A stretch of 64,000 nucleotides of DNA, from NCBI GenBank assembly GCA_036874045.1, contig CM072339.1:12655501-12719500 (forward strand). The letters are read 5' to 3'. Below are positions 47,326-59,551 of this stretch, one piece after another. The position numbers and the translations under genes were made by a program. Source of the stretch: Cymodocea nodosa. Its lineage: Eukaryota > Streptophyta > Magnoliopsida > Alismatales > Cymodoceaceae. The number at the start of each line of letters is the position of its first letter. The stretch's first letter is position 1. Under the pieces are notes generated by a model. That model was given only the letters and a program-made list of their open reading frames with translations. It was not told the DNA's origin and did no database searches.

Positions 47326-48884
47326 GATTTGTTGTTATGCATATATTAATAAATTTCTTTAAGGTAACAAATAACTTTTCACACAAATTAGATATTAAGT
47401 CCAATTTATATTTTTAACTACAAGTGCATAGTGTATATTGTATTTGTGTGCAAGTATAGGTCGATCCCACAAAGATTGAGTAAGAATTGTATACTATTTT
47501 AATTTTTATGTCAGAGTGTATATGTGTTCAATTAAGCACTTCGTTGAGTTACTGTTAACTTAATGAACTTAGTTTGTGGAGTTACGGTTAACTCAACAAA
47601 CTATTCTTGTGGACTTAAGTTAACTCCACGAGCCTGCCTAGTAACTTCTAGTTAAATGTTGCGATTCATAAAGGAATTCGACCATCCATTGGGCGGTTCC
47701 ATAGAATGTAAATAACATCAATTAAGCTTTTTAATGTTAGTTAATCTGAGATTTGTCATTAATCAACACTAATATTCAGATATTTCAAATAGTAACCATT
47801 AAGATTTTTTAGTATTCTGTACGAATCAATTTCAGTAAACAATAAAACTATTTTCTATTTTTTAAATCAACTAAATATAAAACATTTACAATACTGACAA
47901 TGATAATATTAATCACGATACAAAACAAACAATACAACACATTAATACTAAATGTAAACATAGATAATTAGTTTTTTGGTATGTTCCTGAAGATGAATGA
48001 AAGGTGAAATATAAAAATCTCTATTGATAGTAAGAACTTTCATCAGTACATGCGACACGATTACACCATTGAAAACTTAATCACTTACAATCTCGCCTCC
48101 TCTCCCTATAGAATCGCTAACCAAGACTTGTAAGTTGATCTCCTCTTTAGTATATTGACATCAACCCGAAACTAAAGCTAAAAGTTTTACGATCTTCTAA
48201 GATATATGTCGGTGCTTAGTAAAAATGGCTTCCCTTCCTGCGATGCGATCACTCCTCACAGTGGTTGTCAATCACCATGTTTGGCTAAGAATTGACCCAA
48301 CATATGGAAAGTATCCTCACAGACCTTCAATGGTTGGTTGGTGATTTTTGGTGGTGTTGCGGAGCTTCAGGGAACTTTCGACGCTTCTTGTAGTTAGCAC
48401 GATCCTCCACCTTCACACACACTACTTCGTCTTTCTCCTCTTCTTTTATATTCTTTTAGTAATAACTGTTTCTGCCTATATGATCGGTTGGATTTCCTTC
48501 ATTCATATCAACAATGGTCATTTCATCTTCATTCCACAAGTTAATTCCTATGTGATACATGTAATCGTGGTTTTCCTTCGTATTTCCTGTTTCTACAACT
48601 GCTACAATGGCATGTTAGAAAATAACTGGTCCATGGAGTTAGTGTAACTCAACAAACTTACTTCGTTGACTTATCTATAAAACACGTGTAATAAAGGAAT
48701 AACTTATAAGCTTATAAGACTAACACAATGCATTACCTTAATGTATATTCAAGTAACTCAATGCGTATAGTTAAGCTAACTTAACGAGTTAAACATATGC
48801 AGCTCACATTACATAATAAAACATTTAAATTCGACACGTGCATAATTCTAACTTAATGAATTCAGATATTTCAAATAGTTACAA
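47326..48884 (-). repeat. GF LTR, first part, split by C1 element
   Basis: Runs from the LTR 3' end (approximate boundary 47326) through the GGTCGATCCCACAAAG word and the 16-codon frame at 48459-48506, to TACAA at 48880-48884, the target site of the C1 element. It resumes at 54912. Confidence 0.85.
48456..48506 (-). CDS. Conserved 16-codon leader frame in GF LTR
   Basis: ATG at 48506 and TAA at 48456-48458 encode MNEGNPTDHIGRNSYY, the same length as in three other GF copies. Confidence 0.35.
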   Translation of the reverse strand: MNEGNPTDHIGRNSYY

Positions 48885-50522
48885 TGTTGAGTATTTTGTT
48901 TTGATGATGTGTGCTGAACAAAAATAATCATATTTGCTCAATTACTATTGCTTGTGAAAAGAAATTAAAATCATCAATTAATACGGAAAAAGCTTACTGA
49001 TATAAATACTTATCTGTATTAGATCTGAAATTATACTAAGTTAATAACTAGTCGTTTCGTTGCATTAATTTCTCATTTAACTAAGCGTTAAGTTAACGTG
49101 TGTTTTTATTGAAAAGCATGATATGTTTTAAAGTTATATTTTCTGTATCATGAACAGTGCATGTTTAGACAACTCGTTAAGTTAGAGTTTTGTTTATATA
49201 GAGACCACGTGAGAACTCGTTAAGTTAGTGAGTAAAAGAAGAGACGAACTCATTAAGTTAGTATTATACACATGGTGAAATTATAAGTTACGAATGTTAT
49301 ATTGTATCACGTGAGTTGCACATGTTTAACTCGCTAAGTTAACATAACTAAACGCATTGAGTTGCTATATTGAACACTAAGGTAATGCGTTAGGTTAGTG
49401 TTATAAACTTAAGTTGTTATTTTTGCACATGGTAAAATTCTTATTATAAAAATATTTGTTTATTACTGGTTCGTTGAGTTATCGTAACACAACGGAGATG
49501 GTTCGTTAAGTTATTGTAACACAATGAAGATAGTTCGTTGAGTTAGCGTAACACCACGAAGATAGTTCATTGAGTTAGCTATAGTACTTGTCATGTGAGT
49601 TGGTACATGAGGAACTCATTAAGTTAGAAATGTTAAGTTATATATATGCTTGTTTAACTCGTTTAGTTAACATTAAAGTAACGACTTCTTATTACGCTTG
49701 ATGAAAGATTTTGGACAAGAAAGTTTATTTTGCAGGAAATTTTCAGAGATCCAGGACAGATGATTAAAGAAAAATTCGAAATGTAAACGTAGGTCAAAAC
49801 GTGTATATTTCGATGAAGGAAAAAGAAAAGACATGAAGAAGTGGAAGACCGATAGTGATTAAATGTAGAGGATATGCATGAAATGAAGATATAGTATAAA
49901 AGGCATAGAATTCTCGTTAATCAGTTATCCTTGCACATCAAATGAAAAATGTTTTTAGGGATCAAACTATCCCTGCACACAAAACGAAAAATCTTTTCAA
50001 GGATCAAAAACACCTTTCGGGGAAAAGCTTTTAGGTGGAAGAAAATTCAGTGAAGTAGAAAAGGTTAGATTTATGTCAATGATGATTTGAAGTATCAGAT
50101 GGAAGATAATTCAGTGAAGCAGATAAAGGTAAGATTTATGTCGCTGAAGATTTAAAGTATTAGAAGAAAGCAAATTCGGTGAAGTAGAGAAAGACAAGAT
50201 ATTCATCACTCAAGAATTGCTGAAGAAGAAAGAGAAGAAGAAGAAGAAAGATCTCAAATAGGGAGAAATGTTTTAAATTCCACAAATTAGTTTTCTCTGT
50301 TTGCAGTTATGAAATTGTATAGATGAAACATGGTATCGATATATAATTACATCTACAATTTCTGAGGATAATTGAATTGTATATTGTAATTGAAACCTTG
50401 AATAAAAATGATTTTATGAAAATAGTGTCTCGACTTGTTTTTGAATTTTAAAGTTTCAATTATATTCGAAAATGTTGAAAACCACAATTCACCCCCCTCC
50501 TGTGTAGCCATACGATTCAACA
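48885..50522 (+). repeat. C1 5' LTR
   Basis: TGTTGAGTATTTTG to CGATTCAACA, 1,638 bases. U3 has CACGTGAG and TTAAGTTAG words; a TATAAAAGG box is at 49895-49903; U5 carries the repeated GATTTATGTC...GAAGTAT units and a GAAGAAGAAG stretch near 50220-50250; CACCCCCC is at about 50489. Confidence 0.93.
49895..49903 (+). promoter_or_regulatory. LTR TATA box
   Basis: TATAAAAGG precedes GCATAGAATTCTCG. The same word is found in every C1 LTR copy (for example 54326-54334 here, and in reverse at about 14553 and 22191). It probably sets the start of the element transcript. Confidence 0.7.
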
Positions 50523-50536
50523 AGTGGTATTAGAGC
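50523..50536 (+). other. C1 primer binding site
   Basis: AGTGGTATTAGAGC directly after the LTR; one mismatch to the initiator methionine tRNA complement. Confidence 0.9.
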
Positions 50537-50722
50537 TTTGTTAATAATTTTTGATATAAAATCGATACCAACTTATTTAATTTTATTGCTTATTCTGCCT
50601 TCTTTGTTTTTAAATAGAAATTTTATATCTAAGCATTCGTTTAACTTTCTTGATTTAAGGCTCAAGTTCTTTTAAAGTTTTAAACTGTTTAAAATCAAAT
50701 AGGTTGAAAAATCTAAGGTAAG

Positions 50723-53160
50723 ATGGCTACTGGAAATGGTAATTTTCCTTTGTATGAATGTCAAAATCTTAATCGTCCTCTTTTATTTGATGGAATACAT
50801 TTTGAATATTGGAAATATAGGATGACAGTTTTTCTTCAAAGTATAGATCATAAGTTGTGGTTCATGATTTCTAAACCATATACTCTGTTATCTACCCCTT
50901 ATAATGCTTGGACAATTACTGAAAAAGAAAATGAAACTTTGAATGCTAAGGGCTTAAATATTTTATTTTGTGCATTGAGTTATGAACAGTTTAGTAAAGT
51001 GTCAACTTATAAATCTGCTTATGAGGTGTGGCATGCATTAGAAGTTTCACATGAAGGTACTTCTCAAGTTAAAGAGACTAAGATAAACATGTTAATTCAG
51101 AAGTATGAACTCTTTAAGATGCATGAAGACGAAAGAATTTCTAAGATGTTTTCCTGATTTCTTGATATTATAAACTCTTTAAAATGCTTAGGAAAGAATT
51201 TTGAACAAAAGGATTTGGTGAGGAAAATTCTCAGATCCCTAAGTTCTAAATGGTCTTAGAAAGTAACATCAATTATGGAATCACGAGATTTAAATGTTTA
51301 TACCATGAATGAACTTATAGGAAACTTAACTGCTTATGAAGTTCAATTAAATAAATCACTGAGTCACAATAAACTAAAAATGAAGAAAGAAATAGTCTTT
51401 GAAATTAATTCAGATTCTGATATATCCAATGATTCTGATGAGGATTTGATTTTGCTAATTAGGAAATTCAAGAAAGCATGGAAAGCTAGGAAACAGCAAA
51501 GGAACAAAAATGATAAACCCTCAACATCAAGATCACTGAATGACAAGAATTCTTCATCTAGAAAGTATGTAGGTTATAACTGCAAGAATCCTGAACATCT
51601 TTCTCTAGTTGTCCTATAAGGAAAATTGAAAAGCATAGTAGGACAAATCAGAAGAAGACGACTTAGAAAACTTAGAAAAAGTTTTACAAGAAAAAAGCTT
51701 TGAAGGTCACTTGGGATGATACATTTGAAGAGTTTGAATCTAAGGAATCATCATCAATATCTTCACATTCAGAAGGAGAACCAAAGTTAGAAGACATTGC
51801 TCATGTGTGCTTCATGGAAAATAAGTCTAAGGTAATATTTGATCCTAAAAATTATTCAGATTTTAACTTTGATGAATTATTATGTGCTTATCATGCATTA
51901 TTACAAAATGTTGAGTATTTTTGTTTTGATGATGTGTGCTGAATGAAAATAATCATATTTGCTCAATTACTATTGCTTGTGAAAAGAAATTAAAATCATC
52001 AATTAATACAGAAAAAGCTTATTGATATAAATACTTGTCTGTATTGGATCTGAAGTTAATAACTAGTCGTTTCGTTGCATTAATTTCTCATTTAGCTAAA
52101 CGTTAAGTTAACATGTGTTTTTATTGAAAAGCATGATATGTTTTAATGTTATATCTTCTATATCATGAACAGTGCATGTTTAGACAACTCGTTAAGTTAG
52201 AGTTTTGTTTGTATAGAGATCACGTGAGAACTCGCTAAGTTAGAAGCTTATAGGTTAAAATAGGTCACGTGATAACTTGTTAAGTTAGTGAGTAAAAGAA
52301 GAGACGAACTCGTTAAGTTAGTATTATACACGTGGTGAAATTATAAGTTACGAATGTTGTATTGTATCACGTGAGGTGCACATGTTTAACTCGTTAAGTT
52401 AACATAACTAAACGCGTTGAGTTGCTATATTGAACACTAAGGCAGCGCGTTAGGTTAGCGTTATAAACTTAAGTTGTTATTTTTGCACGTGGTAAAATTC
52501 TTATTATAAAAACATTTGTTTATTACTGGTTCCTTGAGTTATCATAACACAATGAAGATGGTTCGTTGAGATAGCATAACACCACAGACTTAGTTCGTTG
52601 AGTTAGCTACAGTACTTGTCACGTGAAATAGCACATGGTGAACTCATTAAGTTAGAAACGTTAAGTTATATATATATACTTGTGTTACTCGTTTAGTTAA
52701 CATTAAAGTAACGACTTCTTATTACATTGATGAAAAAACTTTTGGACGAGAAAGTTTATTTTGCAGGAAATTTTTCAGAGATCCAAGACTGATGATTAAA
52801 GAAAATTCGAAATATAAACGTGGGTTAGAACGTGTGTATTTTGATGAAAGAAAAAGAAAAGACATGGAGAAGTGGAAAATTGGTAGTAGTTAAACATGAA
52901 GGATATGCATGAAATGAAGATACAGTATAAAAGGCTATACGATCCTACACAAAACTTAAAGGTTGTAAACTAGAAAATAAGAATAACAGAAAAAGGGGGA
53001 GAAATCTTATAAAAGAAGATGATTATGATTTTCATTGCAAAGGGAGATGACATTTAAGTGGTTATTGTAATCTAACTAAATTATATAATGAAAGAAAGAG
53101 AAATGATACTTATGTAATTATTGACATCTGAAAGTTTTATTTCTGAGAGGTGAATTTTAC
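50723..53160 (+). pseudogene. C1 gag of the gag-only element, interrupted
   Basis: Starts MATGNGNFPLYECQNLNRPL at 50723, almost identical to the gag at 21351. The same UBN2-type region follows. In-frame stops arise at 51155 (TGA where the relative has Arg) and about 51258 (TAG where it has Gln). The zinc knuckle has lost its first Cys (GYNCKNPEHLSL) and frame changes follow near 51617. The coding sequence is split at 51908 by a solo LTR and resumes after 52954 with LKGCKLENKN, matching the relative's KVCKLENKN. It ends without pol. Confidence 0.88.
51909..52949 (+). mobile_element. Internally deleted C1 solo LTR in gag
   Basis: TGTTGAGTATTTTTG to CGATCCTACA, flanked by CAAAA on both sides (51904-51908 and 52950-52954). 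The gag frame resumes across it. It lacks everything from just after the TATAAAAGG box (about 52933) to the last 15 or so bases, so the R and most of U5 are gone. Confidence 0.93.
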
Positions 53161-53293
53161 ACAAACAATAGAAATAAGCTTAAGTGAACTTAAGTCAACA
53201 AACAAGTTTGTTGAATGAAAAGTTAACCCAACGAAGGTGCTTTGTTGAGTTAAATATATTTCATAATTGATTTAATATGGTTTTGTCACCATT

Positions 53294-53307
53294 AAAAAGG
53301 GGGAGAT
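53294..53307 (+). other. C1 polypurine tract
   Basis: AAAAAGGGGGAGAT directly before the 3' LTR start TGTTGAG. Confidence 0.9.
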
Positions 53308-54911
53308 TGTTGAGTATTTTGTTTTGATAATGTATGCTAAACGAAAATAATCATATTTGCTCAATTACTATTGCTTGTGAAAAGAAATTAAAATCATCAA
53401 TTAATATAGAAAAAGCTTACTAATATAAATACTTGTCTGTACCGGATCTGAAAGTATACTAAGTTAATAACTAGTCATTTCATTGCATTAATTTCTCATT
53501 TAACTAAACGTTAAGTTAACGAGTGTTTTTATTGAAAAGCATTATATGTTTTAAAGTTATATTTTTTGTATCATGAACAGTACACATTTAGACAACTCGT
53601 TAAGTTAGAGTTTTGTTTGTATAGAGATCACATGAGAACTCGTTAAGTTAAAGGCTTAAAGGTTAAAATAGGTCACGTGAGAACTCGTTAAGTTAATGAG
53701 TAAAAGAAGAGACGAACTCGATAAGTTAGTATTATACATGTGGTGAAATTATAAGTTATGAATGTTATATTGTATCACGTGAGTTGCACATGTTTCGTTA
53801 AGTTAACATAACTAAACGCGTTGAGTTGCTATATTGAACGCTAAGGCAATGCATTAAGTTAGTGTTATAAACTTAAGTTGTTATTTTTGCACATGGTAAA
53901 ATTCTTATTATAAAAACATTTGTTTATTACTAGTTCGTTGAGTTATCGTAACACAACGGAGATGGTTCATCGAGTTAGCGTAACACCACGGAGATAGTTC
54001 ATTGAGTTAACTACAGTACTTGTCATGTGAGTTGGCACATGAGGAACTCATTAAGTTAGAAACGTTAAGTTATATATATGCTAGTTTTACTCGTTTAGTT
54101 AACATTAAAGTAACGACTTCTTATTACGCTTGATGAAAGATTTTGGATGAGAAAGTTTATTTTGTAAGAAATTTTCAAAGATCCAGGACTGATGATTAAA
54201 GAAAAATTTGAAATGTAAACGTAGGTCAAAACGTGTGTTTTTCAATGAAGGAAAAGAAAAGACGTGAAGAAGTGGAAGACTGATAGTGATTAAATGTGGA
54301 GGATATGCATGAAATGAAGATACAGTATAAAAGGCATAGAATTCTCGTTGATCAGTTATCCCTACACATCAAACGAAAAATCTTTTCAAAGATCAAAAAC
54401 ACCTTTCAGGGAAAAGCTCTCAGGTGGAAGAAAATTCAGTGAAATAGAAAAGGTCAGATTTATGTCACTGAAGATTTGAAGTATCAAATGGAAGATAATT
54501 CAATGAAGCAGATAAGGGTAAGATTTATGTCACTAAAGATTTAAAGTATCAGAAGAAAGCAAATTCAGTGAAGCAGAGAAAGACAAGATATTTGTCACTA
54601 AAGAATTGCTGAAGAAGAAAGAGAAGAAGAAGAAGAAAGATCTCAAACAGGGAGAAATGTTTTAAATTTTGCAAATTAGTTTTCTCTGTTTGCAGTTATG
54701 AAATTGTATAGATGAAACATAGTATCGATATATAATTGCATCTACAATTTCTAAGGAGAATTGAATTGTATATTGTAATTGAAACCTTGAATAAAAATGA
54801 TTTTATGAAAATAGTGTCTCAGCTTGTTTTTGAATTTTAAAGTTTCAATTATATTCGAAAATGTTGAAAAACACAATTCACCCCCCTCTTGTGTAGCCAT
54901 ACGATCCTACA
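53308..54911 (+). repeat. C1 3' LTR
   Basis: TGTTGAGTATTTTG to CGATCCTACA, 1,604 bases, similar throughout to the 5' LTR with scattered differences and a 34-base length difference. The TATA box is at 54326-54334. Confidence 0.93.
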
Positions 54912-55288
54912 TACAACTATAAGTATCTGAAAACTTATATGCATTTCAGATGGTTAGCACCTAACCTTCCGAAAGATAACTTAAGTCAAGTTTACAGATC
55001 ATTACGTATGTCCTACATGAAATAATAAAGTATTTTTTTAAGCATTCAAAACATAACTGTCTGATATATAAAATGTAACTCTCTAAAATAATAGACATTT
55101 CAGATACTTAAGAATTACAAAGCCTATACTTAATTAACACTAATTCCTTGAAATTATGCAGATTCTTTCATTAAAGCATATAATAGTGCAATTATAACAT
55201 AATGGCTTAATTCTCATATAGTAAGCTAAATATAATGCAATTAACCATTATTTAATCATTAATATGATGCACTTTTTCATTCTAAACA
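54912..55288 (-). repeat. GF LTR, second part
   Basis: Continues the LTR cut at 48884 and ends ATTCTAAACA at 55288, which is the LTR start on the minus strand. Flanked by C5 gag. Confidence 0.85.
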
Positions 55289-56108
55289 ATCCCAATTTCT
55301 TACATTTGGAGGATGTAGGGACTTTTGATCTTGATGTACTAGCTTTGCTTCCTTGTTTCATCATTGTCTTGAAATTTCTAGCCAGTAGTAATACTTCATC
55401 TTCTTTTGAAATTAATTACTCTTCTATTGAAGGAAATGTCAGTTCTTTCTTCTTTTCCACTTTTTTTTTAGTGGCTCCCTCTTCTTCCTTCCATTCCTTC
55501 ATCTATACTTTGTGAGCAAGAAGATTTCCTAACAAATCTTCAATTGAGTAGTTGTTTAAATCCTTTGAGCCTTGTATGAATGTTGACTTTTGTTTCCATT
55601 CAACTATCAAACTCCTTAGGATCTTTTGTACCTATTCACAATTAGAAAATTCTTTTCCAAGGGCTCTCAATTCATTTACAATTCCTATAAACCTTGAAAA
55701 CATATCAATAATATTCTCATTATCAATCATTTTGAATAATTCATATTTTCTATGTAAAATACTGATTTTAGTATCTTTTACTAGGCTGGTTCCTTCATAA
55801 GTAATCTGAAGGGTTTTTCAAGTCCCATAGGAAGACATGTAGAAATTTTGTTATACTATTCAATGGTAAGTACATAGTAAATTGTATTCAAACCACGAGC
55901 ATCCATCTGAATGATTCTCTCATCCTCCTTAGTCCAATCATTTTTATGATTGGTTGGAAGTGGTGCACTATATACAACAATTCTCTAAAACTTCACATCT
56001 AAGCTCCTAAGAAACCACTCCATCCAATTTTTCTAGTAACTATAATTGCTACCATCAAATAAGGGAGGTTGATGGATGTTCTAACCCTCTACTAAATGAA
56101 AAGTCATG
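55289..56108 (-). pseudogene. C5 copia gag, N-terminal piece
   Basis: The minus strand starts ATGACTTTTC at 56108, about 40 bases after the primer site. It shows NIHQPPLFDGSNYSYWKNWM, WFLRSLDVKFWRIVV, QMDARGLNTIYY and further gag blocks to SSKCKKLG at 55289, where the GF LTR was inserted. Stops and frame shifts are present (for example after LVEG). The C-terminal half is at 46755-47325. Confidence 0.8.
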
Positions 56109-56147
56109 ATCTCAAATGGTTAAATCCATAAAATGAGATCAACCTAC

Positions 56148-56159
56148 TCTCATACTAAT
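56148..56159 (-). other. C5 primer binding site, mutated
   Basis: The minus strand reads TTAGTATGAGAG next to the LTR end CTAACA. This is a degraded TTGGTATCAGAG. Confidence 0.7.
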
Positions 56160-57041
56160 TGTTAGGACAAGATGTCTTACTAGAGGAGGGATGAATGGTA
56201 ATTTTTTGTGATTTTAATAATTTTATACTATCTTATTGCTAAATTATTTTAATTATTTGAAGCTTAATTGAATACTTAATAAATCAATAAGCTTAAGCAC
56301 GATAATGTAGAAGAAATTTAGGAATAAAATACATAAAAAGTTTTAGATGGTTCACCCCTAATAGCTAGTCCACCCCTAAGATACACCTTGAACTTTACTA
56401 TCAAATTTCACTTACACACTTGCTTTCAAGTTGAAGCAAGAACCAACCATAATTGAGCTTTCAGGTCGTAGCTCTAACCAACCCTTCTCAGAAGTTTTTT
56501 GGTTGAAACTTCAACAATCTTTTCTTCAATCAAAAATTTGGGCGCAAAGAGCTTTTTCACTTATATTAGCTTGAGAGATTCTTGTACTTTAACTGGTTGT
56601 ATTTGTAAGGATTCTAGTTTATCTTAATAGCTCTCACTATATGTATCTGTATATCTTTTTATTCAACTCTTAGTTCCTTTTTATACCCAAGGAGTATAAC
56701 TATCAAAAGTAATTCCAACGTTATTTAGCTTGTTGTACTTACCAAACTATCAGACCTAAATATGGAAGGTTACCGTTGAGTGAATAGTATATATGAAACC
56801 TTCCAAAATTTACTTGTTCTTTAGAATGTTTCATCCAAAACCTTCCAAAAACTTTCCTGAAACTATCTGAAGATTTGAAACATCTTTTTATCCTTGTCAC
56901 GTGAGTGTTTAAGTTCGTCACATGAGGTCACTTTAAATTCAGATTGCTTTGTTTGAAACCTTTCGAAGTTATTTATCTTTCAAATAATTTCACTTGAAAC
57001 CTTTTGAAAGTTCTTCTAAAACTATCCGACCTCTTGAATAG
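56160..57041 (-). repeat. C5 LTR, first part
   Basis: Minus-strand LTR end with the CATCCCTCCTCTAG word. It contains repeated GAAACCTTCCAAAA words and TCACGTGAG. It is interrupted at AATAG (57037-57041) by GF LTRs and resumes at 60795. Confidence 0.8.
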
Positions 57042-57505
57042 TGTTTAGAATGAAAAAGTGCATATTATTAACGGTTAAATGATGATTAATTGCATAATAT
57101 TTAGCTTATCATATGAGAATTAAGCCATTATGTTATAATTGCACTGTTATAAGCTTTAATTAAATAATCTGCTTAATTCCAGGGAATTAATGTTAATTTA
57201 TTACATTTCTGAATTGTCAACAAGTTGCAGGCTGTGAAATTCTTAAGTATCCGAATTTTCTAATATTTCGGACAGTTATGTTTAACATACCAAACATATT
57301 TCGGATAGTTATGTTTAACATACCGAACATGTATCGGATAGTTTTGTTTAAACTACCAAACAGTTATATTTTGAAAGAATAGTTTATTATTTCCTAAAGT
57401 ACACGTGTCGAAACCATAATGCATGACTTAAGTGAACTTTCAGTGAGTTATCTATAACTATCCGAAATTGCAACTAGGCATCAGACAGTTATATGTGTAA
57501 CTCTC

Positions 57506-58960
57506 TATTTAGAATGAAAAAGTGCATATTATTAACGGTTAAATGATGGTTAATTACATAATATTTAGCTTATCATATGAGAATTAAGCCATTATGTTAT
57601 AATTGCACTGTTATATGCTTTAATTGAAGAATCTGCTTAATTTTGGGGAATTAATGTTAATTTAGTACATTTTTGACTTGTTGGTAAGTTGCAGGCTGTG
57701 AAATTCTTAAGTATCTGAATTTTCTGATATTTCGGACAGTTATGTTTAACAGACCAAACATGTCGGATAGTTATGTTTAAATTGCCGAATAGTTATGTTT
57801 TGAAAGAATATTTTATTATTTCCTGAAGTACACATGTCGAAACCATAATGCATGACTTAAGTGAACTTTCGGTGAGTTATCTATAACTATCCGAAATTGC
57901 AGCTGGGCATCGGACAGTTATATGTGTAACTCTCCGAAATCTCTTTTTATTTATAAAATAACTGAGGACACGTGTCATATTCTGGGAAAGTAACTTAAGT
58001 GAATTTTCGGTGAGTTATCTCTATCTATCTGAAATGCATCTGAGCATCAGATAGTTAGCTCTGTAACCCTCCAAAATATTATTTTATTATTAAATTGCTG
58101 TTGACACGTGTCGAGATCTGGTAGATTTACTTAAGTTATATATCGGTGAGTTATCTGTAACTATCTGAAATGCATCTGAGCATCGAATAGTTAAGTTTGT
58201 ATTTACTGTCAAGTGAGATTACTTTACATTTCACCTTTCGCCCATTTTCATGTTCATATTAAAACAAAAATACCAAAAACAATTTATCTATGTTTGTATG
58301 TTGTATTTGAGTGTTGTATTGTTTGTGTTGTATCGTGATTAATGTTATCTTCGTTAGTGTTGTGATTGTTTTATGTTGTTTTAGTTTTACAGTTTACTGA
58401 AATTGGTTCATTCAAAAGACTTAAAGATTTTAATGGTTACTATTTGAATTATCTGAATGTTAGTATTGCTTAATGATAAATCCAATGTTAACTAGCATTA
58501 AAGAGTTTAATTGATGTTATTTACAATCTGTGGAATCGCCCAATGGTTGGCCTAATTCCTCTGTAAATAGCAGTATTAAAAAGAAAAGACAGGCTCGTGG
58601 AGTTAACTTAAGTTCACGAGGTTAGTCCGTTGAGTTAACTATAATTCAACGGAGAGCTTATTGAATATATAAATTTGATTATTAACAAACGAACAGTTCT
58701 CAAGTTCTTCAGCAATTCTCTGTGAGATCGACCTGTACTTGCACACTAATACAATAGACACTATGCACTTGCAGTTAAAGTACAAATTGGAATTAATATC
58801 TAAATTTTATTAAAGGTTGTTTGTCTACTTCTAAAAGAAAAGCATAGGCATAAAGATAAATTAACTAAGTAAAAAACAGAAGTAACAAATCCAAGTTTTT
58901 CTGGTACGTTATTGGAGATCTAATCAGATATTCTGGTGTCGTGCTGAGAAAACACAAACA
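57506..58960 (+). mobile_element. Solo GF LTR (inner)
   Basis: Starts TATTTAGAATG (TG mutated to TA) and ends AACACAAACA, flanked by CTCTC at 57501-57505 and 58961-58965. It has an internal deletion of about 0.77 kb at about 58198 relative to the outer copy. Confidence 0.9.
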
Positions 58961-59500
58961 CTCTCCGAAATCTCCATTTATTTATAAAATAGCTGTGGAC
59001 ATGTGTCATGTTCTGGGAAAGTGACTTAAGTGGATTTTTGGTGAGTTATCTCTAACTATCCGAAATGCATCTAAGCATCGGATAGTTATACCTATAACTC
59101 TTCAAAATGCTTATTTTATTATTAAACTACTTCTGACACGTGTCGAGATCTGGTAGATTTACTTAAGTTATATATCGATGAGTTATCTGTAACTATCCGA
59201 AATGCATCTAAGCATCGGATAGTTAAGTTTGTAAGTATCTGAAATGCATCTAGGCATCGAATAGTTAAGTTGTAAGTATCCGAAATGCACCTGAGCATTG
59301 GATAATTAAATTTATGCACGTGTTTTATAGTTAAATCAACGAAGAAAATCTGTTGAGTTATCTATAACTCCACGGACTATTTATTTTCTAATATGCCACT
59401 ATAGCGGTTGTAGAAACAGGACAATTGAAAGAAAAACCACGATTGCACGTTTCACGCAGGAATTCACTCGTCGAAGGGAGAAGAAATCATCGTCGTTGAT

Positions 59501-59551
59501 ATGAATGAAGGAAATCCAACTGACCATTCAAGCAAAAGCAGTTACCACTAA
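59501..59551 (+). CDS. Conserved 16-codon leader frame in GF LTR
   Basis: ATG 59501, stop TAA 59549-59551, peptide MNEGNPTDHSSKSSYH. Fourth copy of the same-length frame. Confidence 0.35.
   Translation: MNEGNPTDHSSKSSYH

Larger units (their letters stand above)
48885..54911 (+). mobile_element. C1 gag-only retrotransposon, complete with both LTRs
   Basis: A 6-kb element with two LTRs in the same orientation, primer site, gag, polypurine tract and perfect TACAA target duplications (48880-48884 and 54912-54916). Between gag and polypurine tract there is no protease, integrase, RT or RNase H, so it could only have moved with proteins from a full relative such as the family member at 13980-24230. 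It landed in a GF LTR. A second LTR lies inside its gag. Confidence 0.93.

Noticed and set aside
55264..55800. Plus-strand frames over the C5 gag
   Set aside because: Antisense shadows of the minus-strand gag piece.
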